Assembly: GCA_002360945.1 (NCBI GenBank)
Contig: DERO01000007.1
Coordinates: 1-64,000, forward strand
Reading direction: 5' to 3'
Source: Leclercia adecarboxylata
GTDB lineage: Bacteria; Pseudomonadota; Gammaproteobacteria; Enterobacterales; Enterobacteriaceae
Length of the DNA stretch: 64,000 nucleotides
Positions 1-8,218 of the stretch are shown piece by piece. A program made the position numbers and the translations under genes. The stretch's first letter is position 1. Each line of letters begins with the position of its first letter. The notes beneath the pieces were generated by a model. It did not search any database. It was not told the DNA's origin and was given only the letters and a program-made list of their open reading frames with translations.

Positions 1-37
1 GTCCCCGGACCGTACACCCGCGGGGAGAGGGAGAAAA

Positions 38-1300
38 TCAGGTAATCAGTACCACCCGAATATCATTCACATTGGTTAACGTCGGGCCGGTCACCACCAG
101 ATCCCCTGCTTCGGCAAAGTAGCTGTAGCTGTCATGCCCGCGCAGCATCACCTTCGCATCCAGCGAGGTGCGACCCAGCGTATCCGGCGTGACTATCGCT
201 CCCGCTGCCTCCTCGGTGCCGTCAATCCCATCGCTGTCCCCCGCGATGGCATAGATCCCCTCCTCGCCCTTCAGCGCACAGGCTAACGCCAGCAGAAATT
301 CGGTGTTGCGCCCGCCGCGGCCACAGCCAGTATCGCCAATCGTGACGGTGGTTTCCCCACCGCTCAGCAGCACCGCCGGGCCTTTCACCGGCAGGCCGTG
401 CTGCTTCACCGATTTGGCGATCCCGGCCATTATAATCCCCAGCTGGGCGCTTTCGCCTTCCAGCGCATCCCCCAGAATCAGCGGGGTATAACCCATCCGC
501 TGCGCCACAACGGCGGCGGCGGCCAGCGCGCCGGATGGGGTGGCAATAAGACGTATATCTTTGTCGATCTCCTTTGTTGTCACCGGCTCGCGCGGCGTGT
601 TCAGGACCCGCATCACCGGCTCCGGGAGCGCCAGGCGATAGCGGGCGATAATTTCCAGCGCCTCTTCCGCCGTGGAGCTGTCCGCCACCGTCGGACCGGA
701 GGCGATGCTCTGGGGATCGTCGCCGGGGACATCGCTGATGATCAGGGTGATCACCCGGGCAGGAAGCGCCGCCAGCGCCAGACGTCCGCCCTTGATATCC
801 GACAGCTGCTTGCGCACGGTATTCATCTCGTGGATGGTCGCTCCGCTCTTCAACAGCGCCTGGTTGACCGCCTGCTTATCCGCAAGCGTTATCCCCTTGC
901 GCGGCAGGGCCAGCAGCGACGAGCCGCCGCCGGAGATCAGCGCAATCACGCAGTCGTCGGCGGTGAGGTGTTTGACCTGCTCCATCATCAGCATCGAGGC
1001 CACTTCGCTCATCGCATCCGAGACCGGGTGTGCCGCCTCGACGATGCGAATTTTTTGCGTCGGCGCCGCGTGACCGTAGCGCGTCACCACCACGCCCTGA
1101 AGATCGACATCCGGCCAGGCGGCCTCCAGCGCGGCGGCCATGGCGGCGCTGGCTTTCCCTGCCCCGACCACAATGCAGCGCCCGCGCGGTTTTTCCGGCA
1201 GCGCACTCATCAGCGCCTCATGGGGGTCGGCACTTTTCACCGCCGCCATGAAGATCTCAGTAAGCGCCCCTCGCAGGGCGCTGTCGTCGTGTTGTGCCAT
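38..1300 (-). CDS. ttuD: MOFRL-family glycerate 2-kinase / TtuD-type hydroxypyruvate reductase
   Basis: The 420-residue protein has the two-domain layout of the GckA/TtuD family: an N-terminal Rossmann-like domain with VVGAGKAS near residue 45 and SGGGSSLL near residue 123, and a C-terminal MOFRL domain with LLSGGETTVT and GRGGRNTEF. The family was first called hydroxypyruvate reductase in tartrate catabolism; characterised members phosphorylate glycerate to 2-phosphoglycerate. In this operon it would take the C3 product of tartrate breakdown into glycolysis. It is the last gene of a three-gene operon (transporter, dehydrogenase, this gene), starting 3 bases after the upstream stop. The family is certain; which of the two activities applies cannot be read from sequence. 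Confidence 0.85.
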   Translation of the reverse strand: MAQHDDSALRGALTEIFMAAVKSADPHEALMSALPEKPRGRCIVVGAGKASAAMAAALEAAWPDVDLQGVVVTRYGHAAPTQKIRIVEAAHPVSDAMSEVASMLMMEQVKHLTADDCVIALISGGGSSLLALPRKGITLADKQAVNQALLKSGATIHEMNTVRKQLSDIKGGRLALAALPARVITLIISDVPGDDPQSIASGPTVADSSTAEEALEIIARYRLALPEPVMRVLNTPREPVTTKEIDKDIRLIATPSGALAAAAVVAQRMGYTPLILGDALEGESAQLGIIMAGIAKSVKQHGLPVKGPAVLLSGGETTVTIGDTGCGRGGRNTEFLLALACALKGEEGIYAIAGDSDGIDGTEEAAGAIVTPDTLGRTSLDAKVMLRGHDSYSYFAEAGDLVVTGPTLTNVNDIRVVLIT

Positions 1301-1303
1301 AGG

Positions 1304-2371
1304 TCAGCCTTCTGCGATGGCGCGGATCACCGCCTGGGTGACCTCGCGAGTATTGGCCGTACCGCCCACGTCCGGGGTCATGATGCCTTCAGCACAGACT
1401 TTTTCCACGGCGGCCATCAGACGGGTTGCCGCTTCGCCCTCGCCCAGATGGTCGAGCATTTGCGCCGCGGTCCAGAAGCTGGCGACCGGGTTGGCGATGC
1501 CCTTGCCGGTGATATCAAAGGCCGAGCCGTGGATCGGTTCGAACATCGACGGGAAACGACGCTCCGGATCGATATTGGCGGTCGGTGCCACCCCCAGGCT
1601 GCCCGCCAGCGCCCCGGCGAGGTCAGAGAGGATATCGGCGTGCAGGTTGGTCGCCACGATAGTATCCAGCGACTCCGGGTGCAGGGTCATGCGCACGGTC
1701 ATGGCGTCCACCAGCATTTTATCCCAGGTGACGTCCGGGAACTCGCGCGCCACTTCGGCGGCGATCTCATCCCACATCACCATCCCGTGACGCTGGGCGT
1801 TAGACTTGGTGACCACGGTCAGCAGCTTACGCGGACGGGTCTGCGCCAGACGGAAGGCGTAGCGCATGATGCGCGTCACCCCGGTGCGGGTGAAAATCGC
1901 CACCTCGGTGCCCACCTCCTCCGGCAGGCCGCGGTGCGCCCGCCCGCCGTGGCCGGAATATTCCCCTTCCGAGTTCTCACGCACAATCACCCAGTCGAGC
2001 GTACCCGGCACCGCCTTGCGCAGCGGGGACTGAATGCCCGGCAGGATTTTAGTTGGACGGACGTTGGCGTACTGATCGAAGCCCTGGCAGATTGGCAGAC
2101 GCAACCCCCAGAGGGTGATGTGATCCGGCACGTCCGGCGCGCCCACCGCGCCAAAGTAGATGGCGTCGAAGGCTTTGAGCTGCTCCAGCCCGTCTTCCGG
2201 CATCATCACTTCGTGGGCTTTGTAGTAGTCCGAGCCCCACTCGAAGGTGTGCACCGAGAAACGCATATCCCCCTGACGCTGGGCCAGCGCGTGTAACACT
2301 TCCACGCCCGCGGTGATCACTTCCGGGCCGATACCGTCTGCGGGGATAGCTGCAATGGCGTAATCTTTCAT
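1304..2371 (-). CDS. ttuC: Tartrate dehydrogenase/decarboxylase (beta-decarboxylating dehydrogenase)
   Basis: This 355-residue protein belongs to the isocitrate/isopropylmalate dehydrogenase family. It shows PADGIGPEV near the N-terminus, the substrate-arginine region ending in QYANVRP, RENSEGEYSG, the catalytic-lysine TKSN motif, and EPIHGSAFDITGKGIANP toward the C-terminus. The family oxidises and often decarboxylates 2-hydroxy acids such as tartrate or D-malate using NAD and a divalent metal in the cytoplasm. E. coli DmlA (D-malate dehydrogenase) is a relative, but the pairing with a TtuD-type gene and a dicarboxylate-type MFS carrier favours tartrate. The start ATG lies 15 bases after the transporter stop. 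Confidence 0.85.
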   Translation of the reverse strand: MKDYAIAAIPADGIGPEVITAGVEVLHALAQRQGDMRFSVHTFEWGSDYYKAHEVMMPEDGLEQLKAFDAIYFGAVGAPDVPDHITLWGLRLPICQGFDQYANVRPTKILPGIQSPLRKAVPGTLDWVIVRENSEGEYSGHGGRAHRGLPEEVGTEVAIFTRTGVTRIMRYAFRLAQTRPRKLLTVVTKSNAQRHGMVMWDEIAAEVAREFPDVTWDKMLVDAMTVRMTLHPESLDTIVATNLHADILSDLAGALAGSLGVAPTANIDPERRFPSMFEPIHGSAFDITGKGIANPVASFWTAAQMLDHLGEGEAATRLMAAVEKVCAEGIMTPDVGGTANTREVTQAVIRAIAEG

Positions 2372-2386
2372 TTCTGTTTCCTTAAA

Positions 2387-3694
2387 TTAATGTTTTGACT
2401 GAAGTAATGTTTCATTGGCCTGCGCCTTGCGGCTGGATGCTGAGAGCCACAGCACCACGATGGAGGAGAGGATCAGCAGTCCGGCGACAAACCACAGCCC
2501 CCAGGTGTAACTGCCGGTCTGCTGCTTAATCAGGCCAATCATGAACGGACCGACAAAGCCGCCCAGGTTGCCGAGTGAGTTGATGGTGGCGATTCCCGCC
2601 GCGGCCGCCGAGCCGGAAAGGAACAGGGTTGGCATGCTCCACAGCGGCGGTTTAGAGGCGCTGATGCCGCAGTTGACGATGGTCAGGGCGAGGATAACCC
2701 CGACGATGCTCGTCGTGCTGCCGGCCATAAGCAGCCCCGCCGCCGCCACGATGCAGGCGGCAATGACATGCCACGAGCGTTCGCCAGTTTTGTCGGAATG
2801 ACGCGCCCAGAGCACCATCGCCACTACGGCCATCACCGCCGGAATGGCATTCAGCAGGCCGACGGTCATAGAGGAGACGCCGAGGGTTTTGATGATTTGC
2901 GGCGACCAGATGCCCAGGGTGTAGAGCCCGGCGGAGGTGCCGAAGTAGACCAGAGACAGGGCGAGAACGCGCTTATCGAGCAGCCCTTTCCAGACGCTGT
3001 GCTGCGCGGTGGCCTGTTTCGCCGCCTGCTCACGCTGCAGGGTGGCGATCAGCCAGCCGCGCTCCTCTTCGCTGAGCCATTTTGCCTTCTCCGGGCGATC
3101 GGTGAGCCAGAACAGCACCACCACGCCGAGGATCACCGCCGGCACCGCTTCGAGAACAAACATCCACTGCCAGCCGGCAAAGCCCATCATGCCGTGCATC
3201 TCCAGCAGTGCGGCGGAGATCGGCGAGCCGAGCGCGGTGGAGACAGGTGCCGCGGCCATAAAGATTGCCGTCACCTGGGCGCGTTTTTGCGCCGGGAACC
3301 AGTAGCTTAAGTAGAGGATGATCCCCGGGAAGAAGCCCGCTTCCGCTACGCCGAGCAGGAAACGCAGGCTGTAGAAGCTGGTGGTGCTTTGCACGAAGGC
3401 CATGCCGCCGGAGACCAGCCCCCAGGTGATCATCACCCGGGCAATCCAGATGCGCGCCCCGACCTTGTGCAGGATCAGGTTGGATGGCACTTCAAACAGG
3501 AAGTAACCGAGGAAGAAGATCCCGGCGCCAAAGCCGAAGACCGCCGGGGAGAAGCCGAGATCGGCGTTCATGGTCAGCGCCGCGAAACCGATATTGACGC
3601 GGTCAAGGAAGGCGATGAAGTACAACAGCATGATGAAGGGGACGATGCGCAAGGTGATCTTGCGCATAACCCGTTGTTCGATTGTGCAGGTCAT
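2387..3694 (-). CDS. MFS anion:cation symporter family transporter, probably tartrate or related hydroxy acid uptake
   Basis: The 435-residue protein has about twelve hydrophobic segments and typical anion:cation symporter (ACS) family features: the FLDRVNIGFAAL segment in helix 1, FEVPSNLIL in helix 2, and RFLLGVAEAGFFPGIILYLSYW around helix 4 and 5. ACS carriers move organic anions such as tartrate, galactonate or phthalate across the inner membrane with protons. It is the first gene of the operon with the dehydrogenase and glycerate kinase and is divergent from a LysR regulator, which suggests uptake of the inducing substrate. Substrate identity is inferred from neighbours only. Confidence 0.85.
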   Translation of the reverse strand: MTCTIEQRVMRKITLRIVPFIMLLYFIAFLDRVNIGFAALTMNADLGFSPAVFGFGAGIFFLGYFLFEVPSNLILHKVGARIWIARVMITWGLVSGGMAFVQSTTSFYSLRFLLGVAEAGFFPGIILYLSYWFPAQKRAQVTAIFMAAAPVSTALGSPISAALLEMHGMMGFAGWQWMFVLEAVPAVILGVVVLFWLTDRPEKAKWLSEEERGWLIATLQREQAAKQATAQHSVWKGLLDKRVLALSLVYFGTSAGLYTLGIWSPQIIKTLGVSSMTVGLLNAIPAVMAVVAMVLWARHSDKTGERSWHVIAACIVAAAGLLMAGSTTSIVGVILALTIVNCGISASKPPLWSMPTLFLSGSAAAAGIATINSLGNLGGFVGPFMIGLIKQQTGSYTWGLWFVAGLLILSSIVVLWLSASSRKAQANETLLQSKH

Positions 3695-3766
3695 GTGAGG
3701 TGTTCCTCATAATTATTTTGTAGGGTACGCAGTCGGGCTGCCTTGATGAGTATGCTGATATTTCTT

Positions 3767-3778
3767 GCATGATCATGC
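3767..3778. promoter_or_regulatory. Palindrome in the LysR/transporter divergent promoter region
   Basis: GCATGATCATGC is a perfect 12-base palindrome in the 129-base gap between the divergent regulator and transporter genes. LysR regulators bind interrupted palindromes in exactly this location, so it is a candidate operator. There is no experimental or comparative support here. Confidence 0.35.
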
Positions 3779-3823
3779 GCATCGGTTTATACAAAAAAAT
3801 GCAATAATCGCGAGTGAGCCAAA

Positions 3824-4720
3824 ATGGAACTACAACACCTGCGCTGTTTCCTGGCAGTGGCCGAGACCCTGCATTTCGGCCAGGCGGCACAGCGTCTGGA
3901 TATGCTACCCTCCGCCCTGGGAAGGAATATTCGTCTTTTAGAAGAGGCACTTGGCACGCGGCTCTTTACCCGCTCGACCCGCCGGGTGGCGCTGACGGAG
4001 AACGGCGTGTTGCTGCGGGAAGAGGCGCGCAAGCTGCTGGCCCACGCCGACGCGATTATGTTGCAATTTCGTCAAAATCCGCGCCGGGCGCAGCCGCTTT
4101 TGCGCGTTGGCACCATCGACAGCGCGGCCATCGGATTGCTGCCGGGATTACTGCAACTGTTCCGCCAGCACTACCCGACGGTGGAGATTCAGCTCTTCGA
4201 AGATAAGACCGTCCATCTGCTGCCAAAGCTGAAAAGCGGCAGGCTGGATGTGGTGTTTATCCGCCCTCCCGCCCAGCTGGATAGGCAGTTTGGCCGGGCG
4301 TTTCTGTGCAACGAGCCCGGCATTCTGGCCCTGCCTGCCAGCCATCCGTTTGCCGATCGAGAAAGGGTCGATATTGCCGAACTGGAGGGAATGCCGATGA
4401 TCCTGCCGGAGCGGCGATCGCGTCCCCACAGTCACGACCTGACCATGAATCTGTTCCATAACGCGGGCATTGAAGTGACAGTGTCACAGATGGCGGACGA
4501 GAAACAGACCATCATCAACCTGGTGGCGGCGGGAATTGGGCTGGCGATTGTCCCGGCCTGGAGCAGCCGCTATCTGATGCCGGGGGTGAAGTTTGTCCAG
4601 CTGAACGGTGCGGAGCAGATGGGCATGCCGCTGGAGGCGGTGTGGATGGCCGGAGCGCAGGATGAGATTCGGGATAATATGCTGGCGATGCTGAAGGAGC
4701 ATCCGGAGCTGTATGTTTAG
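3824..4720 (+). CDS. LysR-family transcriptional regulator of the tartrate-type operon
   Basis: The 298-residue protein begins with the LysR winged helix-turn-helix (MELQHLRCFLAVAETLHFG, then AAQRLDMLPSALGRNIRLLE) and continues with a periplasmic-binding-protein-like effector domain from about residue 90. It is transcribed divergently from the MFS-dehydrogenase-kinase operon across 129 bases, the classic arrangement for a LysR protein that activates its neighbour in response to the substrate. E. coli DmlR plays this part for D-malate. The start ATG closely precedes the conserved ELQHLRCF segment; the effector is unknown. Confidence 0.88.
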   Translation: MELQHLRCFLAVAETLHFGQAAQRLDMLPSALGRNIRLLEEALGTRLFTRSTRRVALTENGVLLREEARKLLAHADAIMLQFRQNPRRAQPLLRVGTIDSAAIGLLPGLLQLFRQHYPTVEIQLFEDKTVHLLPKLKSGRLDVVFIRPPAQLDRQFGRAFLCNEPGILALPASHPFADRERVDIAELEGMPMILPERRSRPHSHDLTMNLFHNAGIEVTVSQMADEKQTIINLVAAGIGLAIVPAWSSRYLMPGVKFVQLNGAEQMGMPLEAVWMAGAQDEIRDNMLAMLKEHPELYV

Positions 4721-4738
4721 TGTTTTGCGGCCTGCAAC

Positions 4739-4770
4739 GCCGGGTGGCGGCTGCGCCTTACCCGGCCTAC
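4739..4770. repeat. REP-type palindromic element
   Basis: The stretch starting GCCGGGTGGCGG and ending TTACCCGGCCTAC is an imperfect inverted repeat of the enterobacterial REP type, sitting between two convergent genes. Closely similar elements recur at 23205, 32457 and elsewhere in the window. Confidence 0.75.
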
Positions 4771-4785
4771 AATACCTGGCCTGCC

Positions 4786-5367
4786 CTACGCCTTGTAAAT
4801 AAACCGTTGAATAAAATCGGCAATATCGGCTTCGACCATGGCGCATTTTTCCGCCGAAGGCCGCACACCCAGAAACTCATCATAACCGTTCAACAGTGAA
4901 ATCAGCTGTCGCGTGGTGCGGCTGACGTCACACTCGCGAAAGCTCCCCTTCGCCACGCCTTCCTCAATAATGCCGCGGACGATTTCGTTCCATGCTTGCG
5001 TGATGGACTCCACTAGTTCAGCGTAAACGTCATTATGTAGTGCTAACTGCCACGTTGAGCCGTACAGCTGCCAGGCGGCATCCGGCTCAAAGGGCAAAAA
5101 ATCGACGACGAGGCGTTCCATTTTTTGCGTGGAGGGTAAAGCCGCCACCTCACGGGTAAATGCCTCCAGCTCATCGCGCATAAAACGATCCAGCGCGGCA
5201 ATACACAGGGCCTGCCAGTTGCTGAAATAATGGTAAATATGGCTACGAGAGATCCCTAACGACTCGGTCAACTCACGCGTAGTGACGTTCGCGATCCCCT
5301 TCTCCAGAAATAGTGCGATAGCCCCGTCCAGGATCCTGGCTTTTAACGCCTCTTTTGTTTCTTTCAT
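4786..5367 (-). CDS. TetR-family regulator, divergent from an ABC membrane-domain protein
   Basis: The 193-residue protein has an N-terminal TetR helix-turn-helix (ILDGAIALFLEKGIANVTTREL followed by LGISRSHIYHYFSNW) and a helical ligand-binding domain of usual length. It is transcribed away from the membrane protein at 5460. The 92-base gap holds two near-identical inverted repeats (5386 and 5421), which are very likely its operators, so the protein probably represses both itself and the membrane gene. The ligand is unknown. Confidence 0.85.
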   Translation of the reverse strand: MKETKEALKARILDGAIALFLEKGIANVTTRELTESLGISRSHIYHYFSNWQALCIAALDRFMRDELEAFTREVAALPSTQKMERLVVDFLPFEPDAAWQLYGSTWQLALHNDVYAELVESITQAWNEIVRGIIEEGVAKGSFRECDVSRTTRQLISLLNGYDEFLGVRPSAEKCAMVEADIADFIQRFIYKA

Positions 5368-5385
5368 CTACACGCCCACGTTGAC

Positions 5386-5403
5386 TTTGAGCAAGTGCTC
5401 AAA
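5386..5403. promoter_or_regulatory. TetR operator candidate, site 1
   Basis: TTTGAGCAAGTGCTCAAA is an inverted repeat with 7-base arms (TTTGAGC/GCTCAAA). It lies 18 bases upstream of the TetR start codon. A second copy with the same arms lies at 5421, 35 bases further on. Confidence 0.65.
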
Positions 5404-5420
5404 TAGACTCACCCCACAGA

Positions 5421-5438
5421 TTTGAGCAACCGCTCAAA
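5421..5438. promoter_or_regulatory. TetR operator candidate, site 2
   Basis: TTTGAGCAACCGCTCAAA repeats the arms of site 1 with a changed centre. It lies 21 bases upstream of the membrane-protein start, so occupancy of both sites would cover both divergent promoters. Confidence 0.65.
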
Positions 5439-5459
5439 TCCATCTTAACAGAACATTGT

Positions 5460-6353
5460 ATGCTTACCTTAAAAAATGCGGCACCAGCCGCAGTCCCGAA
5501 CAGTGCGGTCAAGACGCTCAAATTGCTGGGCCAACGACATAGCCGAAAACTCGTCCTTACCTTCTTACTGGTGGCGGCTGAAAACATCACCATGCTGCTT
5601 TACCCCCTGCTGGCGGGCTTTGCGATCAATGCCATTGTTAACGGCCAGGCGTTACATGCCGTGCTCTATGCGGTGATGGTGTTTACGATGTGGGCGATTG
5701 GCGCGGCAAGACGCAGTGTTGATACCCGCACCTTTGCCCGCATTTATGCCGAACTGGCGGTACCGGTCATTATTGCGCAACGCGAAGAACAGCACAGTGC
5801 TTCAACCATTGCCGCTCGCGTGGCGCTATCGCGTGAATTTGTCGATTTTTTCGAGAAACACTTGCCGGTGCTGGTGACCTCTGTCGCGTCCATCATTGGT
5901 GCCGCAGTGATGTTGCTCCTGCTGCAGTTCTGGACCGGCGTCGCCTGTCTGTTCATCCTGGTGTTCTTTGCCCTGTTTTTACCGGGATTCACCCGCAGGA
6001 ACGAAGCGTTGTTTGTGAGACTGAACGATCGGCTGGAAAAAGAGGTCGCCTTTGTGAACAGCGCCTCCCGGATGTCGCTTTCCAGGCACTACGATGTGCT
6101 GGCGCGGCTCAGGATTAAACTGTCGGATCGGGAAGCCTTTGGCTATTTAGCTATTGGCACGGTGACCGCGATTTTATTCGCCAGCACCATACTGACTATG
6201 TCATTCGAAGGGGGGCTGGATGCCGGTCATATCTACTCGGTCATGACCTACATGTGGATGTTTGCGATGAGTCTGGATGACGGACCGCAACTGCTGGAAA
6301 AATATTCACAGCTGAAAGACATTGGTAAGCGGGTTAATACCCGTACCCTTTAA
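5460..6353 (+). CDS. ABC-transporter six-transmembrane-domain protein without an ATPase domain
   Basis: The 297-residue protein has about six hydrophobic segments arranged as an ABC exporter membrane domain: two near residues 30-80, two near residues 130-180 and two near residues 225-275. The sequence ends at the point where an exporter would pass into its nucleotide-binding domain, and no Walker A or signature motif follows. It matches the sort of protein described as an ABC six-TM domain protein of unknown function. There is no neighbouring ATPase gene. It is divergent from a TetR regulator and followed by a terminator, so it appears to be a single-gene unit. The ATG at 5460 has only a weak ribosome-binding site. 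Confidence 0.75.
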   Translation: MLTLKNAAPAAVPNSAVKTLKLLGQRHSRKLVLTFLLVAAENITMLLYPLLAGFAINAIVNGQALHAVLYAVMVFTMWAIGAARRSVDTRTFARIYAELAVPVIIAQREEQHSASTIAARVALSREFVDFFEKHLPVLVTSVASIIGAAVMLLLLQFWTGVACLFILVFFALFLPGFTRRNEALFVRLNDRLEKEVAFVNSASRMSLSRHYDVLARLRIKLSDREAFGYLAIGTVTAILFASTILTMSFEGGLDAGHIYSVMTYMWMFAMSLDDGPQLLEKYSQLKDIGKRVNTRTL

Positions 6354-6359
6354 TCAGGC

Positions 6360-6400
6360 TTATCCCCTCACCGCAACGATGAGGGGATAATTGTGCTTTT
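6360..6400 (+). terminator. Rho-independent terminator between convergent genes
   Basis: An 11-base perfect stem, TTATCCCCTCA paired with TGAGGGGATAA, with a 9-base loop, is followed by TTGTGCTTTT. It ends the membrane-protein transcript and may also serve the convergent pptA transcript. Confidence 0.75.
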
Positions 6401-6629
6401 ACATCGAATATCCCGGCTTCTTAATCAACTCATCCAGCTTCGGACCAATTTCTGTATCCCAGACCTGCGCTTTCCAGTCGGCTTCCTGAACTTCGTTCAG
6501 GGCCACGGAGATAGAGCGATCTTTACTGTTCAGATGGCGAGTAATCACCTCGGCGATATCCGCGGCCAGGGCGGTTTTTTGCTCGTCGTTCAGGTCGCGT
6601 GGGAAACATTTGATATTGACGTGTGGCAT
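6399..6629 (-). CDS. pptA: Tautomerase PptA (4-oxalocrotonate tautomerase-like)
   Basis: The 76-residue protein starts with [13 protein letters not shown], giving the catalytic Pro-1 after methionine removal, which is the hallmark of the tautomerase superfamily. Length and sequence match E. coli PptA (YdcE), a cytoplasmic tautomerase active on phenylpyruvate and related enols. I chose the internal ATG at 6629 because it exposes Pro-1 and follows a ribosome-binding site; an upstream in-frame start would bury it. It lies 32 bases after the yncG stop and may be cotranscribed. Confidence 0.9.
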   Translation of the reverse strand: MPHVNIKCFPRDLNDEQKTALAADIAEVITRHLNSKDRSISVALNEVQEADWKAQVWDTEIGPKLDELIKKPGYSM

Positions 6630-6661
6630 GTGCAGGGCTCCTTTTGAATAAGGGTTCCAGA

Positions 6662-7282
6662 CTAGCAGAGTATGTCGTTGTCTTTTAGCACCTTGTGCAG
6701 TTTCGGGAGCTTGCACAGGTTATCGGCAATGGCGGTAATGTTCGGCGTGTTGGCGGCAAACCAGTCCGGGCGTGGCCCCCAGGTGCGCATTACGCACAGA
6801 TAACAGTCGATAAGGGTAATCTGCTCGCCAAAGGCGTAGGGCGAGGCTTTGAGACGATCGTCCAGCCACAGGTAGAGCGATTTGCGGTATTCCCGGCAGT
6901 TCTGCTGCAGCTGCTCCGGGGCATCCGGTGCCCAGCGCTCCGGGTAGTCGGCGTAGGTAAAGGTGGGATAGACGTTAGCCACCAGCCAGATCAGCAGGCG
7001 CTGAAACTGCTGGCGCTCCGCGCGCCCGACGGGCGGTGCCAGATCGGGACAGCGATCCAGCACCAGCAGCGCAATCGCCGCCGTTTCCGTCATGATCTCG
7101 CCATTCTCCAGTTCGAGCGTCGGCACCTGACACAGCGGGTTGAGTTTTTCGAGCAGCTCGCGCGTAGCCCCTGGCTTATCGAACCCGTCGACGTTGATAA
7201 ACTGATACGGAATGTCGGCGAGGGTCAGCATCACTTCGCTGATGGCTGAGCCCCAGCCGGGAACGCCATAGACTTTGATCAT
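6662..7282 (-). CDS. yncG: Glutathione S-transferase-like protein YncG
   Basis: The 206-residue protein has a thioredoxin-like N-terminal domain ([21 protein letters not shown], then [23 protein letters not shown], the glutathione-binding cis-proline and EtaA region) and an all-helical C-terminal domain. It agrees closely with E. coli YncG over its full length. Family members conjugate or reduce substrates with glutathione; the substrate of YncG is not established. It follows the end of the sulfur-type ABC operon by 39 bases and precedes pptA. Confidence 0.88.
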   Translation of the reverse strand: MIKVYGVPGWGSAISEVMLTLADIPYQFINVDGFDKPGATRELLEKLNPLCQVPTLELENGEIMTETAAIALLVLDRCPDLAPPVGRAERQQFQRLLIWLVANVYPTFTYADYPERWAPDAPEQLQQNCREYRKSLYLWLDDRLKASPYAFGEQITLIDCYLCVMRTWGPRPDWFAANTPNITAIADNLCKLPKLHKVLKDNDILC

Positions 7283-7321
7283 CGGCTATACCTCGGTCAA
7301 AGCCTTAAGTGTAGAGCAGCC

Positions 7322-8209
7322 TCAGTAGGTTATCCCTGGCGGATTGACCTCCGACTGCGCCACCGCTTCGCCCTGCTCGCCCCAGCGGGCCAGCACTTTC
7401 TGGTAGTCACCCCGCTGGATAGCCCCGTCGAGGGCTGTCTGCAGGGCGTACACCAGCTCGTTACCCTTTTTGGTGGTCGTCGCGACATAGGCCTTCTTCG
7501 GCCCTAAGCCCACCACCCGGGTTTTGCCGGTGAGAGCCTCTTTATAGGCCGATACCGACTGTGGTCCGAAGAACACGTCCGCCCTGCCGGACTGGATATA
7601 GAGATTACCCGAGGCGTCGTCGGTCAGGTAGACCGGCAGCGCAGGCTCGCGTCCGGCGTTTTTGTTCTCTTCGTTCCAGCCCAACAGAATGCGCTCCTGA
7701 TTGGTGCCGGAGCCGACAATCACCTTTTTACCTGACAGATCGGCCGCGCCCTTGATCGACTGCACCTCGCTGGTGGATTTCACCGAGAAGGCCAGGTTAT
7801 CGACGCGGTAGGTGGCGAAATCAAACTTCTGTTTGCGTTGCTCGGTCACCGCAATGTTGACCAGCGCCACGTCGTAGCGCCCGGAAGTAATGCCCAGCGG
7901 CCAGTCCTCCCATGCCGTCGGCACCAGCTTGAGTTTTAACCCCAGACTGCCCGCCAGCAGCCGGGCGATATCCGGATCGCTGCCGATGCGGGTGCGGTTA
8001 TCGCTGGCCAGCAGCGCCAGCGGCGGTGAGTTGAGGGCCGAAATGGCGACGGTTAAGGTGCCTGGTTCGACAAATTTGTAGTTCGCGGGGATCTTCGCCA
8101 CCGCCTGCTTATCCACCGTCACCGGCAGCGGCTGCTCGTTAGCCTGTAGATCAATTGCGGCGTGGCTGGTGGAGGCCACCATTAACAACGCCAGTAATCC
8201 CTTTTTCAT
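7322..8209 (-). CDS. Family 3 amino-acid ABC transporter binding protein (distal copy)
   Basis: The 295-residue protein has a signal peptide (MKKGLLALLMVASTSHA) and a type II periplasmic binding fold with IGSDPDIARLLAGSLG, TSGRYDVALVNIAVTEQRK and KVIVGSGTNQERIL. These motifs are typical of cystine and polar amino-acid binding proteins. It is the last gene of an eight-gene operon and is a paralogue of the binding protein at 10428: both contain PTxWEDWPLGITSG-like text and end in SEVNPxG. Two binding proteins serving one permease/ATPase also occurs in the Bacillus TcyJKLMN cystine/S-compound system. Confidence 0.85.
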   Translation of the reverse strand: MKKGLLALLMVASTSHAAIDLQANEQPLPVTVDKQAVAKIPANYKFVEPGTLTVAISALNSPPLALLASDNRTRIGSDPDIARLLAGSLGLKLKLVPTAWEDWPLGITSGRYDVALVNIAVTEQRKQKFDFATYRVDNLAFSVKSTSEVQSIKGAADLSGKKVIVGSGTNQERILLGWNEENKNAGREPALPVYLTDDASGNLYIQSGRADVFFGPQSVSAYKEALTGKTRVVGLGPKKAYVATTTKKGNELVYALQTALDGAIQRGDYQKVLARWGEQGEAVAQSEVNPPGITY

Positions 8210-8218
8210 CTTCTCTCC

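Noticed and set aside
398..2296. Long plus-strand open frame (632 codons) opposite ttuC/ttuD
   Set aside because: It lies antisense to two well-recognised enzymes, has no family motif and is rich in Arg/His/Gly, as expected from the reverse complement of GC-rich genes.
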